Of a DNA stretch of 64,000 nt, positions 43,674 through 54,108 are shown piece after piece; position 1 is the first letter of the stretch; the number at the start of each line of letters is the position of its first letter. Under the pieces are notes generated by a model, which ran no database searches, was not told where the DNA came from, and saw only the letters and a program-made list of their open reading frames with translations. Position numbers and translations under genes: made by a program. Where the stretch lies: contig JAPTOF010000003.1 of assembly GCA_028554755.1 (NCBI GenBank), forward strand, positions 1,158,501-1,222,500. The letters run 5' to 3'. The stretch is from Cordia subcordata (Eukaryota > Streptophyta > Magnoliopsida > Boraginales > Cordiaceae).

Positions 43674-43897
43674 AAGGCCCGTTTAGATTGATTTTTTTTT
43701 AAATCATTTTTTCAACAATTTTAAAAAAATAATTTTTTTTAAAAGTTAAAAATTCTGATTTTAAAAAAAAATTATATTTAATTTTTTTTTTTAATTTTAT
43801 TTTTTTAAAATTAAATTAAATAATTATTACTAATGTAACTTTTTTAAAAAAAGTATTTCTTTTTTTTAAAAACAAAAAAACAATCCAAACGGACCTT
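43674..43897. mobile_element. Short MITE-like element (copy in unit 2)
   Basis: The ends AAGGCCCGTTTAGATTG and CAATCCAAACGGACCTT are inverted repeats of about 17 bases with two or three mismatches. The interior is T- and A-runs. No coding capacity. Confidence 0.65.
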
Positions 43898-44224
43898 AGT
43901 GTGATGGAAGAGCATCCAGAAGGAAAACTTCGTCCACTTCCTCGTTATTGACCCTTGGCTTTTGTCAAACGACGGAAAACAATCTAACTTGACTCGCAAC
44001 TCGTGGGACTATTATTTAACATTGACCCTCACAATAGATCCTGGGTTGTGTTGTTCACTGTGGCATAATATTATAATAGCTCGTAGGGATTGATTTTTTT
44101 TAAAAATATTTTTATTCTATAACTTAAAAAAGAAATTTTTGAGAAGCAATTTATGAAAAAAGTTTATTTTGAATTTTCTTTTTCAAAGTTTTAATTCTTT
44201 AAAAAGCTCAAGCCAAATACACCC

Positions 44225-44335
44225 CTCTCCCTGACATCAAAGACTATGAAGGCCTTCGATTTCACTTACCTGTCATACTGTTCTTCAGGCATCATCCCAC
44301 CATGGCTGGAACAGACTCCGTCAAGATTGTTTGGA
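44225..44335 (+). pseudogene. BAHD exon-1 fragment, scrap 2
   Basis: [31 protein letters not shown] is homologous to residues about 33-66 of exon 1. It is the same piece as scrap 1 in the paralogous unit, so truncation predates the tandem duplication. The left neighbour AAGCCAAATACACCCC occurs before copy D as well (52020-52036). Confidence 0.85.
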
Positions 44336-44849
44336 GAGTGTTGTATAGTTGTTTCTTTTATTTTAATTTTGTGACAATTATATCTCTTTTGTTTAATTTA
44401 TTACAGTATATCTCTTTTCTTTCAGTTTCAGTTTCCAATTGGAATTTCTCCTCCTTTGCTTGAAATTTTCTCATCCTATCATCCTCTACGGATTATGCAT
44501 CTCGGCATGGATGTTCATTTAATTTGGCAATTGCGTGGCAGCTCAAATCACTTATGAGATTATGAAAGAAAAGAAATAATAGATGCTAGTTGAGGGAACC
44601 CCAGGGGGATCCATCATTGGTCTCTATAATGTCTCTGCTTCTGAATGTAAGGTCACATCTAAGTGAATGTAATGTCTCTATTATGTGCGTACTGACCATG
44701 TACAGTATGATATAGAATGCTCATATGGAGCATTGTGCAATGTGCATATGGTCCATAGTATAACAACTACACAATCTAACTTGATGCAAATTCTATGTCG
44801 TGTTATACAAAGTAGAGTTTGTTTCGAATTCTTATGAGATGCTTGTGAT

Positions 44850-45127
44850 AAATAGTGTGTTTGGAATGATTTTATTTTAAGATATTTATCTTATTAAAAG
44901 TTGGAGATATATTATAAGATTTAAGATATCTTATCGCATGCGCCATGTATTCTACAGTTGTAAAAAATAAGATAAGATGGATTGCTTATTTCTTATAAGA
45001 TAAAAAGTATGATTTTATTTTGAATTTTCATAAGATGCATGATAAAATTTCTTAAATCTTATAAGATTATCCTCATTTCAATAAGATAAGCATATTAAAA
45101 TAAGAGTATAACAAACAGAGCAAAAAT
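44850..45127. mobile_element. Insertion of about 270 bp, MITE-like, absent from block A
   Basis: Block A reads straight from GATGCTTGTAATGAG to ATTTTATATCATTTC (430-457). Block C has extra sequence whose ends are imperfect inverted repeats (GTTTGGAATGATTTTATTTT on the left; the complement of the right end is GTTTGTTATACTCTTATTTT). The interior is rich in ATAAGAT/ATCTTAT words. The target duplication is unclear. Confidence 0.65.
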
Positions 45128-45556
45128 GTTTTATATCATTTCTTATAAGATAGAAAAAGACCATTAATATTGCAAACTTCGAGTCAATAAGATATGCATC
45201 TTATAATGAGCTCATTCCAAAGATAGTTATTTTATCACCCAACAACAATATCTACTTCAATTTTTATCTTTCAAAAGCATTATACATGTGCAAACATATT
45301 TAATATATATATGGCACAATCTTCTTATTCTATACATAAAATCTATCTACTATCATTTCTTTACAATGATTTATAATTTTTTTTAAAACTTTTAACTCTA
45401 AAATTTAAAGCAAAAAAATTTTAAAAATTTTATACTATAAAATTAATCAAAAGTTGTACCTCACATAAGGTTGAATGCTAGTCACTATAAATTTCTTCTA
45501 GCAAATGATGGAAGCGGCATACTGTGTACGTAGTCTGCGTTATTAGAGCTGTTGCC

Positions 45557-45563
45557 TATAAAT
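45557..45563 (+). promoter_or_regulatory. Candidate TATA box of BAHD copy C
   Basis: TATAAAT lies 115 bases before the ATG, same as in copy A. The surrounding upstream sequence is conserved between both copies. Confidence 0.5.
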
Positions 45564-45671
45564 ATGCCAAATGTTGCGATCCAATCCACTATATATTCAT
45601 AGTTGGAAAGTTGCATTTAGGCATATTTCTTTCTTGCTTTTACTTTAAAAATTTCTAGGCTATTGCTGGGA

Positions 45672-46115
45672 ATGGCATCATCCACATCTCTAGCCTTTAG
45701 GGTGACGAGGCAAAAACCTGAGCTCATAATCCCAGCAAAGCCAACACCACGAGAGTCCAAACCTCTCTCTGACATTGAAGACCACGAAGGCCTTCGGTTT
45801 CACATTCCTGTCATACTGTTCTTCAGGCATGATTCCACCATGGTTGGAACAGACCCTGTCAAGGTTGTCAGAGATGCGCTTGCAGAGACACTCGTCTTCT
45901 ACTACCCATTCGCGGGTCGTCTCCGAGAAGGCCCCGGCAGAAAACTTGTGGTGGACTGCACTGGCGAGGGTGTTGTGTTCATTGAAGCAGATGCTAATGT
46001 GAGTCTTGATCAATTTGGAGATGAACTTGCACCTCCTTTTCCTTGTTTGGAGGAGCTGCTTTATGATGTTCCTGGCTCCAGTGGAATCCTCGATTGCCCT
46101 TTGTTGCTCATTCAG
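45672..46115 (+). pseudogene. BAHD acyltransferase copy C, exon 1 (intact exon)
   Basis: A full 148-codon exon begins [20 protein letters not shown] and ends DCPLLLIQ at CAG|GT. It contains [19 protein letters not shown] and [14 protein letters not shown]. No defect is visible in this exon. It is the best template for the family start and was used to place the starts of the other copies. The product would be a cytosolic acyl-CoA-dependent acyltransferase. The gene as a whole is broken in exon 2. Confidence 0.9.
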
Positions 46116-46934
46116 GTTTATTTCAACAGTGGCCCTCACTTCTTGCTACAATTATGGGCTTGTTTGAATTGAATTTTTTTTTTCTTGACAAAAAAAGTCA
46201 TGTATGATAAAATGATAAATTTTTTAGACAAGAAAAGGAGATGAAATGATAAATTTTTCAGGGCGAAATAATAAGTCATCTCATCTGAAAAATGGACATG
46301 TTTAGAATTTAACTTAATTGGTTAAGAAAATAATGGACATGAATAGAATATTATTTTTCATCTAATTTTATTGCCAATTTGGCAAGGAGTGATTTTGCTG
46401 CTGTTCTGCAACACTGGGTATTAATTGCAAATTTTAAAACATTAGATCCTGATCTTATAAAAATCATGCATGTAATCTTTTGTTGTCTAAGACGAATGCA
46501 TTGAATAAAGTCCATCCTGTAAGAAATCCAACAAATGCAGTTAAAATCTAGAAACTGGTATGGCAACAACCAGTGGCATTTCAATGTTCAAATTTAAGAA
46601 ATCCAACGCATGCCGTCCATCCTGATTTCTTTTTTTTTTTCTTTTTTTTTCCCCTCCATTTGGTATGAATTGATGAGATGATGCAATCATGTAAGATCTC
46701 AAATGAAGTCACATGCTAATTTAGATTTCATTTGCTAGATATATTAATGCAGACCTTTTAATGCTGTCTTTATTATTTAATTCTATAACGTACAGGTGAC
46801 TCGTCTGGCATGCGGTGGCTTCATTTTAAGATCTCAAATGAAATGACATACTAATTTAGATTTCATTTGCTAGATGTATATACAAACATAGATCTTTTAA
46901 TGCTGTCTTTATTATTTAATTCTATAATGTACAG
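46116..46934 (+). other. BAHD copy C intron with duplicated acceptor
   Basis: This is an intron of about 820 bases. Its last part contains a 135-bp tandem duplication (46694-46828 and 46829 on) that spans the end of the intron and the first 34 bases of exon 2. Two acceptors exist: AG before 46798 and AG before 46935. Use of the first leads within a few codons to a stop (VTRLACGGFIL then out of family). Confidence 0.85.
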
Positions 46935-47866
46935 GTGACTTATCTGGCATGCGGTGGCTTCATTTTTGCCTTACGCCTTAACCATACCATGAGTGATGCT
47001 TCTGGATTGGCCCAATTCATGAAGGCATTGGGCGAAATAGCAAGAGGTGCAGCTAACCCATCTGTCCCACCTGTGTGGCAAAGGGAGTTGCTAAGTGCTA
47101 GAGATCCACCAAGAGCAACATGTAGGCACCCTGAGTTTGAAGAAGCACTACACATTAATAATAATGACACAATTATCTCACCTAAGCACATGGTTCTACA
47201 ATCCTTCTTCTTTGGCCCTGCTGAGATGTCTGCCCTCCGCAGCCTCCTCCTCCCCACTTGTGCAATTGCACGAAATTCGAGCTCCTGACTGCATGCTTAT
47301 GGCGCTGCCGTACCAATGCTCTATCACTTCACCCGAGTGAAGAGGTACGCGTTCTTTGTGCCGTTAATGTGCGTAAAAGATTCAATCCACCCTTGCCCGA
47401 TGGATACTACGGCAACGCGTTTGCCATTCCGGTGGCATTATCAACTGCAAGAGAGTTAAGTCAGAGTCCTTTGGAGCATGCAGTTGAGCTCGTCATGAAG
47501 GCTAAATCAGTTGTAGAAGAAGAATATGTGAAATCGTTCGCAGACCTTATGGTGATCAATGGACGACCTCACTTTACAGTGATGTGGACGTACATAGTTT
47601 CTGATGTTAGACATGCTGGACTTGGGGATGTGGACTTTGGATGGGGCAGGCCAGTTTTTGCTGGACCAGCCAATGCCACTCCTAAGTTTGCAAGCTTTTA
47701 CATACAATATGAGAACAAGAAAGGCGAGAATGGAATGTTGGTTCCTGTTTACTTGCCTGCTCCTGCCATGGAAAGATTCAAGAGGGAGCTTCAAAGCATA
47801 CTGAATAAGGATGCTTTACTGGGCACTGATGGAAAATGCTCTACCTTTGTCAGATCTACACTCTGA
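46935..47866 (+). pseudogene. BAHD acyltransferase copy C, exon 2 (one frameshift)
   Basis: Starting at the second acceptor, the frame reads [21 protein letters not shown] with an intact HXXXD motif and goes on to RSLLLPT near 47255. There a 1-nt deletion in the C-rich tract (CTCCTCCTCCCC, against CTCCTCCCTCCC in B) shifts it. The shifted frame continues without a stop through [42 protein letters not shown] and PAPAMERFKREL to the stop at 47864-47866. Apart from this single base the protein would be complete, at about 457 codons in total. Confidence 0.9.
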
Positions 47867-48655
47867 AATTCTTGTTACAATTATATGCCTTGCTGTATAT
47901 GAAGTTTTCATTACAAACAAATAAAGTCGCGAAGCTTGTATTTCGCAATGTGACGTTCCCTATCGGCTTGAGAAGTTTGTGTATTTTATAAGTGGATACG
48001 ACAGTAATATTTTCTAAATATTTATCATAATCTTTTTTCTTTATTTTTTGGTTATTAAACTTTGAATTCTTATGGTGATATTCGACTGAGTTCTTTAGTT
48101 ATTTAAAATGATATTTAAGTCGTCAAATTTTTATGAGAGAAAGATAATCAAATTTTGGTGGATAAAATTCTAAGTAATGCTAAATCTACTATCTTTTAGT
48201 TAGGCATTTTAATTTTTTATATAAAATAATTTACTTTGAGTATACAAATTATTAACTAAGGTTGGGTTTTTCATAAAATAATGTATTTTGTAAATGAAAA
48301 AATATTCTTTTTTAATAATTTTCTGGAGTAGTTTTTAAAAAGATAAAACTTTGAAAAAAAAAGATTTTTTTCTAATGTTATAAAGCATTCTTTTTTTATA
48401 AGCAAATCGAAATGGACCTTTCAAACTTTAAACAAAATCTTCAAAGGGCAAATATGATATTGTATATGTGCCTAATCACTCTAACTTTTTTCTATTAGGC
48501 AAGTCCAACTTCATTAACTTAATTAGTTAACTTTTTTTTTCCCTCCATAAACTTACTTTTTTTTTTTTTCTGTTTTGCTAAACAGTATTGTACATTGTTG
48601 TAATTAAAATATTTAATATTATTGATATTCTCAAGTCTCGGCCCCTCAACCTTAA
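47867..48655 (+). other. Copy C 3' UTR and flank
   Basis: AATAAA is near 47919. It matches 15096-15889 behind copy A. No gene is seen. Confidence 0.6.
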
Positions 48656-49320
48656 ATTTTTGGCCCCACACCTGATTTTTTGGAAGCCGATTCGGTGATT
48701 GACACTGAAGTCTTGGCCCTACATAGCAGTTTGCAGCTGTGTAAAGGAGGAGAGAAGGATGCTTTATTCGATGTGGGCAGCCAGATTAATGAGCATGCTT
48801 GAGTTATTAGCATATGAAGTCGTTAGAGCGAAGATGTTAGTTCAAGAGCTTCGAGTTCGAGTTATGCATATCTGTCGTGAGGGCAATAAACCAGCAATTT
48901 TTTTAGCAAGCTAAGCTTAGGCGGTATGGCGGAGGAGTTAGTTTGCTTCGAGTCTGCTACGGATTTGGGGATCCTTCGGGGTCTTCTCCATTGTGATCAA
49001 ATGGAAATACCTAATATTAGATTGTAGGTTTTGTTAAGGTTGTGTTTTTGCTCTGTCTTTTTGAGAGATTGATTTGTAAGTTTGGTATTATTACCTTATT
49101 TATTACTTTCCTGTATTAGACTTTTTGTAATTCGGGATGAAGTAGTACTTCTTGTAAGTTGCATTGCATTGTAGTTGTGAGCGATTGGCCTATCAATTGC
49201 GGCATTTAGGACTAGAAATATGAGTTATTGGTTTTCTTTGCCTCCTATCATGTAATTGATTTTTTTGTTATCAATTAATAAAATTCAGGAGCATCTCTTC
49301 CCTTTTTCAAAAAAAAAAAA
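48656..49320 (+). mobile_element. 5'-truncated LINE tail with RNase H remnant, copy in block C
   Basis: A frame of 71 codons at 48699-48914 contains MWAARLMSMLELLAYEVVRA, KMLVQELRVRVMHICREGNK and PAIFLAS, the end of a plant RNase H-like (RVT_3) domain. A poly-A run at 49309-49320 ends the element. It is homologous to 15890-16574. Confidence 0.68.
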
Positions 49321-49855
49321 GGATGCTATTGAACTATTTTGTAACAACCAATCAACCATTGCTATGGCTAAAAATCCAATTCATCATAGCATGACAAGAC
49401 ACATTCCAATCGAACATCATTTTGTCAGAGTTGAAGCAAGACATATTCAACTCAAATTTTGTCAAAGTGAAGACGAAGTGGCTGACATATCCAGAAAGGT
49501 AGTTCCAAAAGAAAAGTTTCACTACTTTAGAAAGCTTCTTGGAGTTTAAGAATGACGCATTACGGGAAGCATGTTAAGTAATGTGTTCTCAAGATTCAAG
49601 TATTTGAAGAGTTACGAGAAGTAAATAATAAATCTATTAATCTTGAAAATCTAGACGTTTTAGAATTCATGATATGTATTCAATTTAAGAGCAAATGCAT
49701 ATATTTCAATTCTCCCTAAAGCCTATAAATAAAAGGGAGTTTTGTATGAGTGAAAATCATTCAATCACAACTCAATTTATATAGAAAATACTTCTCTTCT
49801 CTACAAACATATATTCTCTTTAGTTCTCAAGTAAGATGATTGTCAATATCCAACA
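49321..49855 (+). mobile_element. Copia 3' end: RNase H tail plus 284-bp LTR (copy 3)
   Basis: The frame 49321-49549 reads AIELFCNNQSTIAMAKNPIH, HSMTRHIPIEHHFVRVEAR and EVADISRKVVPKEKFHYF, the C-terminus of Copia RNase H. The LTR at 49572-49855 starts TGTTAAGTAATGTG and ends ATCCAACA. Confidence 0.87.
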
Positions 49856-49914
49856 AGTTTATAACATTACTAGATGCTAGCGAGTCCGAAGCAGAAGCAA
49901 ACAAATAATCAAGT

Positions 49915-50180
49915 GTTCCTATATCTAGCTTTAGCAGTTCAATCACGGGGTTTGTTGGCAGTTCTATGAAAACACTTGGTAACTAAGGAAGAATTTTTGG
50001 TGACATTTTTTAATATCTTTACGACCAGATTAACTTGCCAATGAAGGGAAGCTCCAAGTAAATTAATTGCCCGGAGGACCACCTCGACTGACGTCACTTT
50101 CAATAACGACGTTGTCAAACAAAAATGTCTGGATGAAGAGACATGCATTTCGAATGGCCCGGGTTTTTGTTTCATGCGGA
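49915..50180 (-). pseudogene. RNase H-like (RVT_3) protein fragment, copy 3
   Basis: The minus strand carries VLRAINLLGASLHWQVNLVV, KILKNVTKNSSLVTKCF and HRTANKPRD, which fits the second half of a plant RNase H-like domain. The first half is in another frame. It has no intact gene structure and is homologous to 17195-17460 and 29803-30080. Confidence 0.5.
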
Positions 50181-50214
50181 GGATTACAGTGAACGAGTTC
50201 TTCGATTCAATGTT

Positions 50215-51568
50215 GGGATTTTTTTTTCTTTGGCCTACTTTTCCAAAACCATTCCAAAACTAACCCACTTTTCAAATTGTTTTAAGAAATCACCTAAATG
50301 AATTCTAGAAATTCTTCAAAAAATTCTGAGAATTCGTTTAAGGGTTTTTCTTTAAGAATTTTGAGATTCTCGGTCAAGAAGTCACACCATGGTAGAAAAC
50401 GAACTCTGGGAATTCTTTGATGAATTCTGGGAATTTTTTGACAAATTTTGAGAAATTTTTTATGAATTGTGGGAATTCTTAACAAATTCTGGAACTTCTT
50501 CATTTCCTAAAAGTTAAAATTAAAATTCATTCTAGTCAAAAAATTACATAAATTTTTTAAAATATGATATTCAAATAAATTTTATTAAATATTTATAAAT
50601 TTATTTAATTCCTAATATTCAAATTTTACTATTAATCCAAATAATTTAAATGTATATGTACAACAATTAATATGTTATATAATTTTAACAAATTAAGAAT
50701 TAATTAATTAATCACAAAAAAAATTAAAATACTAAATACATATTAATATTCATAATCGAGAAATTCATATTAACAAATAAAAAATACTTAGTCATAAAAC
50801 TACACAGATTTCTTTAAATCTAAATATTAAAATATTCATATTAGTGAGAGAGCTACATAAATTTCCTTAGATCATAAATTTGTATTGACCATAAAATTAC
50901 AGAAAATTTAAAATTATTTATGTAGCTTTTAATTGATATGAATATTTTAATATTTAGATTTAAAAAAATTTGCATAGTTTTATGATTAAGTATTTTTTTA
51001 TTTTTTAGTATGAATTTATCGATTATGAATATTAATAATAACTTTTGAATATTAGAAAATTAATGTAGTAGAGACATGATTAATATGGATTTAAGATTTT
51101 AAATTTTTTAATGGTTAATCATTTATTTCTTAATTTGTTAAAATTATGTGATATATTAATTATTGTGCATATATATTTAAATTATTTGGATTAATAGTGA
51201 AATTTAAATATTACGAATTGATGAAATTTATAAATATTTAATAGAATTTAGTTGAATATTATATCTTAAAAAATTAACATAATTTTTTGACTAGTATGAA
51301 CTTTAATTTTAATTTTTAAAAAACTAAAAAGTCCTAGAATTTGTTAAGAATTCCCAGAATTCGTCGAAGAATTCCCAAAATTCGTTTTTTGCCATGGTGT
51401 CACTTCATGACAAAGAATCTCAAAAATCCTTAAGAAAGCTTAAACGAATTCCGAGAATTCTTTGACCAATTCCCATAATTAATTTAAGCCATTTCTTAAA
51501 ATTATTTGAAAATTGAGTTAATTTTGCCAATAGTTTTGGAGAAGTGGCTAAAGAAAAAGGAAAAATCC
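50215..51568. mobile_element. Fold-back element: 1.35 kb near-complete palindrome
   Basis: The ends are inverted repeats (GGGATTTTTTTTTC and GAAAAAGGAAAAATCC), and the match continues inward for almost the whole length. Pairs include CTAGTCAAAAAATTACA with TAATTTTTTGACTAG, and AAATCTAAATATTAAAATATTC with its complement near 50945. The centre is near 50891. The arms contain many GAATTC-type words. No transposase is seen. A left arm alone is at 17490-17850; the third paralog near 30090 lacks it. Confidence 0.85.
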
Positions 51569-52187
51569 TTCGATTTTGAGGGATTCGTTTATTGCTCTGC
51601 TCGCAGCAGCCTATACAACGAACTTGGACTTCAACAATCAAGAAAACTTCGTCGACTCCCTCGTTATAGACCCCGCCCTGGGCTCGTGTCAAACGATGAA
51701 AAAACCCTCTGTCTGTTTCCTCAATCGTGGGAAACGATGAAAACGATCAAAACGTTTACCATCTTGTTAAACAATCCAACTTAACTCGCAATTTATGGGA
51801 CTATCATTTAACGTTGATCCTCGTATTAGATCCTCGGTTTTGTTATACTGATACAATGTGACACAATGTTATAATAGCTTGTTCCGGTTGACTTTTTTTA
51901 AAAATAACTTTGTTCTATAACTTAAATAATATTTTTTTTTGAGAAGATAAAAATTTTTGACTTATGAAAAAAAATTAATTTTGAACTGTTTTTCGAAATT
52001 TCAATTCTTTTAAAAAAGCTAAAGCCAAATACAACCGCATAAAGACGTATTTCTTTAGGGAAAAGGTACTTTTTTATGGGGGAAAAAAATCATAGTTCGT
52101 GTTATTCAACCAACTTCTTATTAATATCTTATAAAATACACCTAAAAAATAAGTTAATTTATTTATATCTTATAATATATTAATAAG
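51569..52187 (+). other. Region upstream of BAHD copy D
   Basis: The part 51640-52040 resembles sequence before the two exon-1 scraps (40930-41250 and 43910-44225; for example AAAACTTCGTC, ACTCCCTC, ATCATTTAACGTTGA, AAGCCAAATAC). The rest to 52187 is AT-rich and not shared. No convincing TATA box at a normal distance was identified. Confidence 0.55.
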
Positions 52188-52589
52188 ATGTTTGTAATAT
52201 CTATACCAGCAAAGCCAACGCCACGCGACTTCAAACCTCTCTCTGACAGCGAAGACCATGGAGGCTTTCGGTTTCACTTACCTGTCATACTGTTCTTCAG
52301 GCATCACCCCACCATGGCTGGAACAGACCCCGTGAAGGCTATCAGAGTTGCGGTTGCAGAGACACTCGTCTTCTACTACCCGTTCGCTGGTCGTCTCCGG
52401 GAAGGCCCCGGCAAAAAGCTTGTGGTGGACTGCACCGGCGAGGGTGTTGTGTTCAGTGAAGCAGATGCTGATGTGAGTCTTGATCAATTTGGGAATGAGC
52501 TTCAACCTCCTTTTCCTTGTTTGGAGGAGCTGCTCTATGATGTTCCTGGCTCCAGTGGAATCATCGACTGCCCTTTGTTGCTCATTCAG
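52188..52589 (+). pseudogene. BAHD acyltransferase copy D, exon 1 (N-terminus replaced)
   Basis: From [15 protein letters not shown] on, the exon is homologous to copy C residue 20 onward and ends DCPLLLIQ at CAG|GT (52587-52589). The first 20 or so codons of the family are missing. The in-frame ATG at 52188 lies in AT-rich flank and gives MFVIS instead of the usual [38 protein letters not shown] and [14 protein letters not shown] are intact. The missing N-terminal strand is part of the BAHD fold, so function is doubtful even without the exon-2 stop. Confidence 0.88.
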
Positions 52590-52678
52590 GTTCCAACAAT
52601 GGCACTCGTTTCTTGTTTAATTCCCCACCTGCACGCTTTATACTATTCCATTTACACGCGAGAAAGAAAATCAGTTAT

Positions 52679-53565
52679 GAAGCATGGATACTCCTCCGGG
52701 ATCGTGTATCCCGTACCGGACACCGACACGAGCCGGACACACTCGGACACGTCTGACACGGGTCTGGAAATTTATATTTTTCTTTTCTTGCTTTTCTAAC
52801 ATGTCCTGGAGATGCCATTGACACGTCGCAACATGCTCAGACACATATGGGGGACACGCAATCTTCATGCTCTAAAACTAAAAAAAAAAAAAAGAAAAAA
52901 AATTTTCAAACCCAGGAGCTCAGTAATCAGCACTCGGCAGCACTGCGACAAGCAATCTTGAAGCACCTCTCAAACTTGGGATGGCACAAACTTTGGCATA
53001 CATTTACATATTCTTCTTCTTCTTCTTTCCTTTTTCTGTTAACCCATTGTGTATGTGTTCTGTGTTTGGGGGTTTTACAGTCTGATGGAAAAAACAGGAA
53101 AGGGGAAAGTGGGGGTTAGTGGGGGTGTTTTGACAAATAAATTTTTTTGGTCTTTTCTTTTTTACATTTTGACCCCCAGAATACCACTTTGCTTATGTAC
53201 AAACTCCAATGCATTTAATAACATAAGCACATATAATTTATTTGTTTCATTGTTGATTATAACAAATAAAATAAGTGTAGTGAGGCACTCGTGCATCTTG
53301 ACTTAATTGTTTTAAAATAAGTGAGTTTCTTTTTATAAAATCAAAACGTTCTTATCAATATGTTATTTTTATGACCAAAATTATATGTTAAATGTTAGGT
53401 TATTTAATCTTGTTTTTTTTATCATGATAAAAATGATATTTGTACATCATATATATAAATTTAAATATATTTTATTTAATGTATCATATCCTAATTTTTT
53501 GAAAAAATGCGTATCGACTTGTTGTGTCATGTTGTATCGCATGTCCATGTATCGTGTCTGTACTT
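52679..53565. mobile_element. Possible TIR element in copy D intron
   Basis: The left end GAAGCATGGATACTCC and right end TATCGTGTCTGTACTTC are imperfect inverted repeats. Both subterminal parts are rich in GGACAC/GTGTC words (for example CCGGACACCGACACGAGCC), standing out in AT-rich surroundings. No transposase is seen. Assignment is tentative. Confidence 0.4.
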
Positions 53566-53944
53566 CTTAGAACATAAGTTGTCGCCACGGTAAATCCTTT
53601 GTACTTTCAAGAAGATGGCACATTACTTCATGGGGTTTATTAAATTAGTTAGGAATAAAATGCATTTTCATAATGCATAATAAATTAATTTAATTTGGAC
53701 AAAACACATTAAATTAGGAGATAATGTAAAATCTTTCAAAAAGCACAAAAAGTGATATTGTAAGTTTTAAAATATAAAATCAACTAATTAGACAAATTAT
53801 AAAAAAAGCAGCATGCATTTTACGTTTTTGACTGTGATAGCATCATCAAAAATCAAGTGAGATTTTGGTCTTAGTATCAGAAAAATCAAGTCGAGCAGTA
53901 GCTTTTCAATTAGGAGTGGAGCTAGGGGGACCCGAGGAAAAGGA

Positions 53945-54108
53945 GGGGGGGGGGGGTGGGGGGAGAGCCTGGCAGGAATATCCAAAAGAAATCTCTTTTA
54001 TATATGTGTTATATTTAAAGAGGAAGGGGGGGAGGGAGGGAGGGGGAGAGGCTGGCAGGAATCTCCAAAAGAAATTTCTTTTATATATGTGTTATATTTA
54101 AAGAGGAA
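53945..54108 (+). repeat. G-rich tandem duplication in copy D intron
   Basis: Two copies with a period of about 83 bases each consist of a G-run followed by CTGGCAGGAAT, TCCAAAAGAAAT and TTTATATATGTGTTATATT. The second G-run (54026-54045, GGGGGGGAGGGAGGGAGGGG) meets the canonical G-quadruplex pattern. Confidence 0.85.

Larger units (their letters stand above)
42653..44666. repeat. Tandem segment duplication, unit 2
   Basis: This is the partner of 40200-42145, in the same orientation. It contains a C-rich tract (42896-42918) and a proline-rich but unsupported frame, the better copy of the short MITE, and the second BAHD exon-1 scrap. It joins almost directly to the start of block C. Confidence 0.85.
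44682..50565. repeat. Segmental duplication block C
   Basis: This is the partner of 266-2239 plus 14122-17850. It holds, in order, promoter, BAHD copy C, 3' flank, LINE tail, Copia 3' end, RNase H-like fragment and the left arm of the fold-back. Protein-level identity of exon 1 between A and C is about 84% by hand count. Confidence 0.85.
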
